DNA from: Exiguobacterium sp. KRL4
Lineage (GTDB): Bacteria; Bacillota; Bacilli; Exiguobacteriales; Exiguobacteriaceae
Length of the DNA stretch: 64,000 bases
Direction of reading: 5' to 3'
Assembly: GCF_001870785.1 (NCBI RefSeq)
Contig: NZ_MOLV01000007.1
Location: forward strand, 62,001-126,000
Within the stretch, counting starts at the first letter, position 1. Each line of letters starts with the position of its first letter. A model generated the notes under the pieces. It saw nothing but the letters and a program-made list of their open reading frames with translations, ran no database searches and was not told the origin of the DNA. This document shows, piece by piece, positions 8,533 to 15,511 of this stretch. A program made the position numbers and the translations under genes.

Positions 8533-8934
8533 CTAAAAAACACTCCCTTGATCTTTGATGGCTTGCACGATTGGAGCACGTTCTTCGGCAAATGCTGCGT
8601 ACATACTATATGCTCGTATTTGTTGTCGCGTCAGTTCATTTTGATTTTGACAGTCGATGACCTGACCCTCTGTGAAAATCTGCATTGTAAAAATCGTATC
8701 GATTTGTTTGATATCCACAAGATCAACTTCACGTCCAGCTATCCTTGCCAATTTACCTGCTAAGAGAAAACGATCGTATGCTGAAAGTATTTGATCACTC
8801 AAATAAGCGATATCTAAATCGCTGTCCTCTGTCATATTGTCTGTAGCACCGGAGCCAAACAAGATAATGAAATGAGCATTGACATGTGCATTAATCGTTT
8901 GAACGAGTTGTTGTTTCAACGTCATTGATATCAT
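8533..8934 (-). CDS. mntA: MntA-like nucleotidyltransferase antitoxin
   Basis: 133 residues from the ATG at 8934, nine bases after AAAGGAG. Near residues 25-42 it shows the minimal nucleotidyltransferase signature GSG followed by SDLDIAYL, which supplies the two metal-binding aspartates, with a third acidic site in REVDLVDI. This is the antitoxin of the MntA/HepT (HEPN-MNT, type VII) pair. It uses ATP to AMPylate the toxin tyrosine. The symbol follows the toxin-antitoxin nomenclature and does not imply the manganese transporter gene of the same name. It lies upstream of hepT in the usual antitoxin-first order. Confidence 0.9.
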   Translation of the reverse strand: MISMTLKQQLVQTINAHVNAHFIILFGSGATDNMTEDSDLDIAYLSDQILSAYDRFLLAGKLARIAGREVDLVDIKQIDTIFTMQIFTEGQVIDCQNQNELTRQQIRAYSMYAAFAEERAPIVQAIKDQGSVF

Positions 8935-8992
8935 GAATGTTCGCTCCTTTGAGTCCTTTTGATATCATTGTACCATGAAGAAAACAGACTAA

Positions 8993-9024
8993 AAATGAAC
9001 TCCCTGAGGTCTCGGGGAGTTCAT
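8993..9024 (-). terminator. Terminator of the VOC gene
   Basis: AATGAACTCCCTGAG pairs with CTCGGGGAGTTCATT with one wobble. On the minus strand the hairpin runs into TTTTT. Confidence 0.7.
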
Positions 9025-9028
9025 TGTT

Positions 9029-9457
9029 TTAAGCCGTTACTTCACTCACTTCATGATTCAACTGCCACTGCACACCAAACGGATCTTCGACGATGCCATA
9101 GGCTTCACTCCAAAACGTTTTTTGGATCGGCATGATGACGTTGCCATCTTGCGCCAACTTATCGAATGTCTCATGAATGAGTGGAACGTCTGACAGATGC
9201 AGAGCAAGCGTGACATTTTGTCCGATCGCCACCGGATCATGCGGCATCGCGTCGGAAAACATGACACGTGTCCCATGAACAATCAATTGCGAATGCAGGA
9301 CAAGCGACTGGACGTCTTTTTCAAACGGTTGACCGTCCGGACCGTTGCCGGGACCAAACTCCATGATCTCGGGAATGTCTTGCCCAAAGACTTTGGCATA
9401 ATAATGGATGGCCTCGCGGGTATTGCCGTTGAAGACCAGATAGGGGGTAATCGGCAT
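9029..9457 (-). CDS. VOC (glyoxalase/PhnB-like) family protein
   Basis: 142 residues from the ATG at 9457, preceded by GAGAGGAGC; an ATG six codons upstream lacks a site. The sequence opens with MPITPYLVFNGN and contains AIHYYAKVFG, the first beta-alpha-beta-beta unit of PhnB/YjdN-like VOC proteins. The second unit ends in YGIVEDPFGVQWQL. Such proteins bind metal or small molecules, but many have no assigned substrate, so a specific reaction should not be claimed. It is monocistronic and divergent from the LacI regulator. Confidence 0.88.
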   Translation of the reverse strand: MPITPYLVFNGNTREAIHYYAKVFGQDIPEIMEFGPGNGPDGQPFEKDVQSLVLHSQLIVHGTRVMFSDAMPHDPVAIGQNVTLALHLSDVPLIHETFDKLAQDGNVIMPIQKTFWSEAYGIVEDPFGVQWQLNHEVSEVTA

Positions 9458-9547
9458 GATAATGCTCCTCTCCATTTGAACACGGCTGACTGATGCTTAT
9501 AGTATACCAAACGTTTGTTCTTATTTAAAGGGCTTTCCGATTAAAAA

Positions 9548-9561
9548 TGAAAGCGATATCA
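9548..9561. promoter_or_regulatory. cre-like site (CcpA) upstream of the glucan island
   Basis: TGAAAGCGATATCA fits every position of the Bacillus cre consensus TGWAANCGNTNWCA. It lies about 38 bases upstream of the -35 of the lacI-family promoter, between it and the divergent VOC gene. Binding is inferred. Confidence 0.6.
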
Positions 9562-9599
9562 TTTATTTTTTAAAATCCAAAAAAATTCGCAAATAATGG

Positions 9600-9628
9600 T
9601 TGCGTCTTTCCAGATTCCGACCTATAAT
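9600..9628 (+). promoter_or_regulatory. Promoter of the LacI-family regulator
   Basis: TTGCGT (9600-9605) and a perfect TATAAT (9623-9628) are 17 bases apart. The operator at 9637 covers the expected start point. Confidence 0.75.
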
Positions 9629-9636
9629 AAATTTAT

Positions 9637-9650
9637 CGAAAGCGCTTTCG
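9637..9650. promoter_or_regulatory. LacI-family operator (autoregulation)
   Basis: CGAAAGCGCTTTCG is a perfect 14-bp palindrome just downstream of the -10, where binding would block initiation. Identical or near-identical copies lie at 10802 and 10767. Confidence 0.8.
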
Positions 9651-9668
9651 GTGAAATGGAGTGGTTAT

Positions 9669-10682
9669 ATGGGTACAATTTATGATTTAGCGAAAATAAC
9701 CGGTTTTTCGATCACGACGGTCTCAAAAGCCTTAAATAATTATTCCGACGTCAGTGAGAAGACAAAAGCGAAAATCGTTCAGGCGGCAGCCGATATGGGC
9801 TACTTACCGAACGCACACGCCCAGTCGCTCTCGACGAAACGCTCATGGACGATTGGGGTCATGTTCTCGGAAGCAAACGAAGTCGGGATGATGCATCCAT
9901 TCTTCAACGCGATTATCGAAAGTTTCCGGAAAGCAACGGAGCAGCAAGGCTATGACTTGATCTTCGTTTCGCGGAATCTCCGCAATCGGGACATGAGTTA
10001 CCTCGAGCATTTCCAGCATCGGGCGGTCGACGGCATCGTCGTCATCTGTTCTGATCAAATGGACAAGCACGTCCAGGAACTGATTCAAAGTTCGATTCCA
10101 ATCGTTGTCGTCGACATGGACAGCACCGATTGTAGTGTCGTCTTCTCGGATAACTTATCCGGCGGGACACTCGCCGTCAACCATCTCTACGAACTGGGAC
10201 ATCGTTTGATTGCCCACATCGCAGGTGATATGACGATTGATGCGGGACTGGCACGAATCGAAGGGTACAAACAAGCGATGGATCGACTCGCGTTACCGAT
10301 TCCGGACGGCTATCTGATCAACGGCGGATTTTTCTCGGTCGAAGAAGGAAAACAGGCGATGCAGACGTTGCTTGCCTTACCGAAACGTCCGACCGCTGTC
10401 TTCGTCGCCGGTGACCAAATGGCAATCGGGGCGATGGAAGCGATTCATGAAGCGGGTCTTCAGGTACCGCACGACATTTCTGTCGTCGGTTACGATGATA
10501 TCGACATGTCGAAATACGTGACACCAAAGCTGACGACGGTCCGGCAAGATACGGAACGAATCGGGCAGCATGCAGCAGAACTGTTAATTGAACAAATCGT
10601 CAACAAACGACGTGTCATGACGACGGATATCATTCCAGTCGACTTGATCGTCCGTCAGTCGACAGGACCCGTAAAACCATAA
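9669..10682 (+). CDS. LacI-family transcriptional regulator of beta-glucan utilisation
   Basis: 337 residues from the ATG at 9669, seven bases after GGAG; the open frame reaches back to 9600 but that covers the promoter. Residues 1-55 are a LacI helix-turn-helix (TIYDLAKITGFSITTVSKAL). Residues 60-337 are a periplasmic-binding-protein-like sensor domain that should bind a sugar inducer. The same palindrome is found in its own promoter and twice before the transport/hydrolase operon that follows, so it most likely represses both itself and that operon until beta-glucan fragments appear. The inducer is inferred from the GH1 and GH16 genes. Confidence 0.93.
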   Translation: MGTIYDLAKITGFSITTVSKALNNYSDVSEKTKAKIVQAAADMGYLPNAHAQSLSTKRSWTIGVMFSEANEVGMMHPFFNAIIESFRKATEQQGYDLIFVSRNLRNRDMSYLEHFQHRAVDGIVVICSDQMDKHVQELIQSSIPIVVVDMDSTDCSVVFSDNLSGGTLAVNHLYELGHRLIAHIAGDMTIDAGLARIEGYKQAMDRLALPIPDGYLINGGFFSVEEGKQAMQTLLALPKRPTAVFVAGDQMAIGAMEAIHEAGLQVPHDISVVGYDDIDMSKYVTPKLTTVRQDTERIGQHAAELLIEQIVNKRRVMTTDIIPVDLIVRQSTGPVKP

Positions 10683-10693
10683 TCCTTTTCGGA

Positions 10694-10740
10694 ATCGCTC
10701 TCGCAGGTTGTCTTCGAGAAAACGCGAGAGCGGTTTCGAA
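10694..10740 (+). terminator. Stem-loop after the LacI-family gene
   Basis: CGCTCTCGC (10696-10704) pairs perfectly with GCGAGAGCG (10724-10732). The T-run follows only after about 20 bases, so termination may be partial. Confidence 0.55.
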
Positions 10741-10766
10741 ATCCATACTATTTTTTTGTACGTTTC

Positions 10767-10780
10767 CGAAAGGGCTTTCG
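10767..10780. promoter_or_regulatory. Upstream LacI-family operator of the glucan operon
   Basis: CGAAAGGGCTTTCG differs by one base from the palindromes at 9637 and 10802. Its centre is 35 bp from that of the downstream copy, so a tetramer or two dimers could bind cooperatively. Confidence 0.7.
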
Positions 10781-10801
10781 GAACTTTTTTCAGACCATTT
10801 A

Positions 10802-10815
10802 CGAAAGCGCTTTCG
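10802..10815. promoter_or_regulatory. Main LacI-family operator of the glucan operon
   Basis: CGAAAGCGCTTTCG is identical to the site in the regulator's own promoter. It lies 69 bases before the ATG at 10884, within the expected promoter region; the exact -35/-10 is not clear. Confidence 0.78.
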
Positions 10816-10883
10816 ATATTTTTGAATAATAAATGAGACCGCTTACTTAGGGGACTACCAAAACAAGACAAGGATGGGATGAC

Positions 10884-12191
10884 ATGAAGAAGAAATTAGT
10901 CAGCGTATTAACAGTCGGCGCGTTAACAGCAAGCGTTTTAGCAGGATGTTCAGGTGGCGAAGAGGAAAAAACGAGCGGCGGCAAGGAAGTCCTGAAAATC
11001 TGGTCGTTCACGGATGAGTTAAAAGAGCCAATCAAAAAGTTCGAAGAGAAAAACGGCGTCAAAGTCGAATTGACGATCGTCCCGATCGCTGACTACCCGA
11101 CGAAATTGAAGCCGGCACTTGAGAGTGGCGTCGGCGCACCGGATATCTTCACAGGTGAGATCGCCTTCTTGAAACAATGGGTCGACGCTGGCTATTGGGC
11201 GAACCTGTCGGAAAAACCGTTTAACGCAGGCGACGTCAAAGACGACTATATCCCGTACGTCTATGACATGGGGAAAGACAAAGATGGTAACGTCCGTGCC
11301 CTTTCATGGCAAACGACACCGGGTGGCGTCTACTACAAACGGAGCATTGCGAAAAAAGTTCTCGGCACAGATGATCCAAAAGAAATCGGTGCGATGATGA
11401 ACTCGATGGACGGCGTCTTCGAAGTCGCTGAGAAGATGAAAGGCAAAGGCTACAAAATGTTCCCGGATGAAGGATCAATCCGTTGGTTCGCACAAGGCAA
11501 TGAGCCACAAGCTTGGGTCAACGACAAACAGGAACTCGTCGTGACAGAAGACAAGAAAAACTACATGGATTACGCAAAAGAACTCCGAACAAAACAATAC
11601 ACAGCACTTGCACCGGAGTGGTCACCATCATGGTTCGCCGGGATGGACAAGCCGGTCAAAGTCAAAGAAAACGGCAAAGAAACCGAAACAGAAATCTTCT
11701 CGTATGTCCTTCCGACATGGGGCTTACACAGTGTCTTAAAAGAAAATGCGAAGAAATCAGCCGGTGACTGGGCTGTCACAAGCGGACCGAGCCCATACTT
11801 CTGGGGCGGTACATGGTTAGGTGTCTACAAAGATTCGAAGAAACAAAAACTTGCGTATGATTTCGTCAAGATGATGACGCAAGACGAAGAATTCCTGACA
11901 GACTGGGCGAAAGAAACAGGCGACGTCCTCGCTTACAAACCAGTTACCGACAAAATCAAAACCGACTTCAAAGATGAGTTCCTCGGCGGACAGAACAACT
12001 ACGAGTTCTTCCTCGATCAAGCAGACAAGATCACACCGGGAATCGTGACGAAGTACGACCAGCAGCTTGATACGTTATACGGTGCGTCAGTCATGGAATA
12101 TGTCCAAGGCAAAAAGTCGAAAGACGAAGCACTTGCTGAATTCTACAAAAAAGTCAAAAATGCGTATCCGGACGTAAAAGTACCGGAATAA
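10884..12191 (+). CDS. Sugar ABC transporter substrate-binding lipoprotein
   Basis: 435 residues. The N-terminus is a lipoprotein signal peptide ending in the lipobox LAGC near residue 23. The mature part has the layout of MalE-like family 1 binding proteins: an EVLKIWSF opening, a Trp/Gly-rich centre, and a C-terminal helical region. It should capture beta-gluco-oligosaccharides outside the membrane and hand them to the two permeases downstream. The ligand is inferred from the neighbouring GH1 and GH16 genes. It is the first gene after the paired LacI operators. A hairpin after it probably keeps its mRNA level above that of the permeases. Confidence 0.93.
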   Translation: MKKKLVSVLTVGALTASVLAGCSGGEEEKTSGGKEVLKIWSFTDELKEPIKKFEEKNGVKVELTIVPIADYPTKLKPALESGVGAPDIFTGEIAFLKQWVDAGYWANLSEKPFNAGDVKDDYIPYVYDMGKDKDGNVRALSWQTTPGGVYYKRSIAKKVLGTDDPKEIGAMMNSMDGVFEVAEKMKGKGYKMFPDEGSIRWFAQGNEPQAWVNDKQELVVTEDKKNYMDYAKELRTKQYTALAPEWSPSWFAGMDKPVKVKENGKETETEIFSYVLPTWGLHSVLKENAKKSAGDWAVTSGPSPYFWGGTWLGVYKDSKKQKLAYDFVKMMTQDEEFLTDWAKETGDVLAYKPVTDKIKTDFKDEFLGGQNNYEFFLDQADKITPGIVTKYDQQLDTLYGASVMEYVQGKKSKDEALAEFYKKVKNAYPDVKVPE

Positions 12192-12199
12192 GGAGTCTA

Positions 12200-12227
12200 G
12201 GTGGGGCGATCCTCGCTTCACCTTTTC
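12200..12227 (+). promoter_or_regulatory. Intercistronic stem-loop after the binding-protein gene
   Basis: GGTGGGGCGA and TCGCTTCACC pair over ten positions around a three-base loop, followed by TTTTCTT. It may act as a leaky terminator or 3'-end stabiliser that sets a high binding-protein to permease ratio. Confidence 0.55.
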
Positions 12228-12251
12228 TTATTTAAGAAAGGGGTTTGACCT

Positions 12252-13148
12252 GTGAAAAAACTTGATCGCCATGGTTATCTGTTCATCGCACCGTTTTGGA
12301 TCGTCTTCTTGATCTTCAGCATCTATCCGGTCGCCTTGACGTTCTATTACAGTTTCACCAACTACACAGGCGCAGAAGGCGAACAACTCGTCGGACTCGC
12401 GAACTATACGCGTTTGCTCGGAGATACGTACTTCATTGAAGCATTCTTCAATACGATCAAGATTTGGGGACTGAACTTCATCCTGCAAATCGGTGGAGCT
12501 TTGATGCTCGCCTTATTGTTCTCAGATTTACAGCTCAAGATGAAAGGACTCGCATTTTTCCGCGCGACGTTCTACTTACCGAACTTGATCACGATCAGCT
12601 CGGTTGCCTTATTGTTCGGGATTTTGCTCGACTGGCAGCACGGTTCACTCAACATGATGTTGCTGAAAATCGGCATTATTTCTGAACCAATCAACTGGTT
12701 GACGCAACCGGTCACAGCACAGATTTCTGTCTCCCTCATCCTGACCTGGATGTGGCTCGGTCACTCGTTCATCGTCGTCATGGCCGGCGTATCCGGAATA
12801 TCGAAGGATTATTTCGAAGCGGCACTGATTGACGGTGCAACACGTTGGCAAATCTTCTCGCGGATCACGTTGCCGCTCTTAAAACCAATCTTGCTCTACA
12901 TCATGATCACGTCACTGATCGGTGGACTCCAATTGTTCGATTTACCGATGTTGATCACGGATGGTGTCGGTGCGCCGGATGGTGCTCTGAACACGATGGT
13001 GCTTTATCTCTACAACCAAGCCTTTAAATACAACAACTATGGCTACGCCGCTGCTGTCGCATACGGATTGTTTGCCATCACGCTCGTCTTTTCAATCATC
13101 GTCTTCAAAGGGATGTTCCGAAAAGAACGTTCAGCGAAAGGAGCCTGA
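12252..13148 (+). CDS. Sugar ABC transporter permease (MalF/UgpA type)
   Basis: 298 residues with a GTG start at 12252 preceded by AAAGGGG. There are six hydrophobic segments. The EAA loop reads EAALIDGATRWQIFSRITLPLLKP near residues 193-216, which contacts the ATPase. It pairs with the permease at 13152. No ATPase gene is present in the operon. Family knowledge suggests a shared MsmX-type ATPase from elsewhere in the genome. Confidence 0.93.
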   Translation: MKKLDRHGYLFIAPFWIVFLIFSIYPVALTFYYSFTNYTGAEGEQLVGLANYTRLLGDTYFIEAFFNTIKIWGLNFILQIGGALMLALLFSDLQLKMKGLAFFRATFYLPNLITISSVALLFGILLDWQHGSLNMMLLKIGIISEPINWLTQPVTAQISVSLILTWMWLGHSFIVVMAGVSGISKDYFEAALIDGATRWQIFSRITLPLLKPILLYIMITSLIGGLQLFDLPMLITDGVGAPDGALNTMVLYLYNQAFKYNNYGYAAAVAYGLFAITLVFSIIVFKGMFRKERSAKGA

Positions 13149-13151
13149 CCG

Positions 13152-14075
13152 ATGGAACGAAATGCAGAAGCACGTCGGATCGTGCCACAAACGGAAGATC
13201 AACCGGAGCGTTCAGAACGTCCGCTGAAGGTGACACCACCTCCGAAACAGAAAAAAGCGTGGTTCGGGAAAAGTCTCATCTACGTCGGACTGATTGCCTT
13301 GACGATCGCCTGTATCATTCCGTTTTTGATGATGATCATCAACGCGACCCGCTCGAACGAAGAAGTGTTATCCGGTTTCTCATTGATTCCAGGGAACTCG
13401 CTCGCTGAAAACTATGCCGCCTTAAGCTCATACGTCAACATCTGGTCCGGCTTCAAGAACAGTCTGATCATCGCCGTCCTCGTCACCGTCCTATCGGGTT
13501 ACTTCTCGGCGATGACAGCATTCGGATTTGCTTTCTACCAGTTCAAAGGAAAAAACGTCCTGTTCGTCTTCATGCTCGTCATGATGATGATTCCGGGACA
13601 ACTCGGATTGATCGGATTCTACGAACTCAGTAAGAATCTTGGTCTGCTCGACAGCTTCATCCCGTTGATCGTTCCGGCGATTGCCAGTCCGTTCACGGTG
13701 TTCTTCGTCCGTCAGTACCTGCAGACGGTCATGCACCCAAGTTTGCTGGAAGCGGCACGGATGGATGGCGCCAGTGAATGGCGCATCTTCCATACGATTG
13801 CTTTACCGATGATGATGCCGGCGATCGCCACGATGTCGATCTTTACGTTCATCGGTTCATGGAACAACTACATCATGCCGCTCGTCCTGCTTTTCTCACC
13901 GGAAAAGTATACGTTACCGGTCTTGATGGGCTTCTTAAAAGGATCACAAGTCGCCGAAAACCTCGGCTCGCTTTATCTTGGAATCGCGATTTCCGTCGTA
14001 CCGATCATGATCGCCTTCTTGTTCCTCTCGAAATACATCGTCAGCAGCATCTCCGCTGGTGCCGTCAAAGAATAA
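13152..14075 (+). CDS. Sugar ABC transporter permease (MalG/UgpE type)
   Basis: 307 residues, starting three bases after the previous stop, with AAAGGAG inside the end of the upstream gene, so translation is coupled. It carries an unusual hydrophilic N-terminal extension of about 38 residues rich in Glu, Pro and Lys before the first membrane segment. Six membrane segments follow. The EAA motif EAARMDGASEWRIFHTIALP lies near residues 200-219. It forms the second half of the channel with the MalF-type partner. Confidence 0.93.
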   Translation: MERNAEARRIVPQTEDQPERSERPLKVTPPPKQKKAWFGKSLIYVGLIALTIACIIPFLMMIINATRSNEEVLSGFSLIPGNSLAENYAALSSYVNIWSGFKNSLIIAVLVTVLSGYFSAMTAFGFAFYQFKGKNVLFVFMLVMMMIPGQLGLIGFYELSKNLGLLDSFIPLIVPAIASPFTVFFVRQYLQTVMHPSLLEAARMDGASEWRIFHTIALPMMMPAIATMSIFTFIGSWNNYIMPLVLLFSPEKYTLPVLMGFLKGSQVAENLGSLYLGIAISVVPIMIAFLFLSKYIVSSISAGAVKE

Positions 14076-14097
14076 ACTGTTAAAGGGGCTTACACCT

Positions 14098-15444
14098 ATG
14101 AAATTTACACCGAACTTCGTCTTCGGGACGGCGACGTCCTCGTACCAAATCGAAGGCGCACACGACGAGGGTGGTCGTACGCCGTCAATCTGGGATACGT
14201 TCTGCGATACGGACGGAAAAGTTTTTGAAAAACACAACGGGGATGTCGCCTGCGACCATTACCACCGTTTTGAAGAAGACATTCAGCACATTAAAAAGTT
14301 AGGCGTCGACACGTACCGTTTCTCGATTGCCTGGCCACGGATCTTCCCGAGTAAAGGACAATTCAATCCGGAAGGGATGGCCTTCTATAAGACACTCGCC
14401 ACACGTCTCCAGGAAGAAGGCATCAAACCGGCCGTCACGCTCTACCACTGGGATCTCCCGATGTGGGCCCATGAAGAAGGCGGTTGGGTCAACCGTGACT
14501 CGGTCGACTGGTTCCTCGACTTCGCTCGTGTCTGCTTTAAAGAGCTCGACGGCATCGTCGACTCATGGATCACGCACAACGAACCATGGTGTGCCGGCTT
14601 CTTGAGTTACCACCTCGGTCAGCACGCACCGGGACATACGGACATGAACGAAGCCGTTCGGGCCGTTCACCATATGCTGTTGTCACACGGTAAAGCCGTT
14701 GAACTGCTGAAAGGGGAATTCAAGTCCAAGACGCCGATCGGCATCACGCTGAACTTGGCACCAAAATACGCGAAGACGGATTCCGTCAACGATCAGATCG
14801 CGATGAACAATGCCGACGGGTACGCGAATCGCTGGTTCCTTGATCCGATCTTCAAAGGACAGTATCCGGTCGACATGATGAACCTGTTCTCGAAATACGT
14901 CCATACGTATGATTTCATCCAGGCGGGAGACCTCGCGACGATTTCGGTCGCCTGTGATTTCTTCGGGATCAACTTCTACAGCCGGAACTTGGTTGAGTTC
15001 AGTGCTGCGAGTGATTTCTTACACAAAGATGCCTACTCGGACTACGACAAAACCGGCATGGGCTGGGATATCGCTCCAAGTGAGTTCAAAGACTTGATCC
15101 GTCGCCTGCGGGCTGAGTATACGGACTTGCCGATTTTCATCACGGAAAACGGTGCCGCCTTTGACGACCAGCTCGTCGACGGCAAAATTCACGATCAAAA
15201 CCGGATCGATTACGTTGCGCAGCATCTGCAAGCCGTGTCTGATCTGAATGAGGAAGGCATGAACATCGCCGGTTATTACCTCTGGTCGTTACTCGACAAC
15301 TTCGAGTGGAGCTTTGGGTACGACAAACGATTCGGGATCATCTATGTCGATTTCGATACACAGGAACGAATCTGGAAAGACAGCGCGCATTGGTATGCGA
15401 ATGTCATCCAGACGCATAAGGCAGCACTTCCGCAAGAAGCGTAA
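14098..15444 (+). CDS. GH1 beta-glucosidase
   Basis: 448 residues from the ATG at 14098, which follows AAAGGGGC; a longer frame from 14059 overlaps the permease gene. It has no signal peptide, so it acts in the cytoplasm. GH1 landmarks are the N-terminal FVFGTATSSYQIEGA, the acid/base glutamate in THNEPW near residue 160 and the nucleophile in FITENG near residue 351. The length of about 450 matches the family. It should hydrolyse imported beta-glucosides to glucose. In this operon, gluco-oligosaccharides from laminarin or lichenan are the likely substrates. No PTS gene is adjacent, and import here is by ABC transporter, so a plain beta-glucosidase is favoured over 6-phospho-beta-glucosidase. 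Confidence 0.93.
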   Translation: MKFTPNFVFGTATSSYQIEGAHDEGGRTPSIWDTFCDTDGKVFEKHNGDVACDHYHRFEEDIQHIKKLGVDTYRFSIAWPRIFPSKGQFNPEGMAFYKTLATRLQEEGIKPAVTLYHWDLPMWAHEEGGWVNRDSVDWFLDFARVCFKELDGIVDSWITHNEPWCAGFLSYHLGQHAPGHTDMNEAVRAVHHMLLSHGKAVELLKGEFKSKTPIGITLNLAPKYAKTDSVNDQIAMNNADGYANRWFLDPIFKGQYPVDMMNLFSKYVHTYDFIQAGDLATISVACDFFGINFYSRNLVEFSAASDFLHKDAYSDYDKTGMGWDIAPSEFKDLIRRLRAEYTDLPIFITENGAAFDDQLVDGKIHDQNRIDYVAQHLQAVSDLNEEGMNIAGYYLWSLLDNFEWSFGYDKRFGIIYVDFDTQERIWKDSAHWYANVIQTHKAALPQEA

Positions 15445-15451
15445 CGTCGTC

Positions 15452-15492
15452 GAACAGGCAAGGTCGAATTCATCGCCCTTGCCTGTTGTTCA
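15452..15492 (+). terminator. Stem-loop between the GH1 and GH16 genes
   Basis: AACAGGCAAGG pairs with CCTTGCCTGTT around a 13-base loop. There is no strong T-run, so it may reduce rather than stop readthrough into the secreted glucanase gene. Confidence 0.5.
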
Positions 15493-15511
15493 TTCAAAGG
15501 AGGAATTACAG

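Noticed and set aside
8124-9457. Idea that the MntA/HepT pair and the giant helicase form one defence island with the LytTR-ABC genes
   Set aside because: No phage-defence signature, integrase, att repeat or tRNA boundary is visible, and the intervening genes look like ordinary chromosomal units. Kept only as a weak hint in the helicase finding.
15314-15511. N-terminal extension of the GH16 frame by 66 codons
   Set aside because: The extension overlaps the GH1 gene and the intergenic hairpin. The ATG at 15512 follows AAAGGAGG and begins a normal signal peptide.
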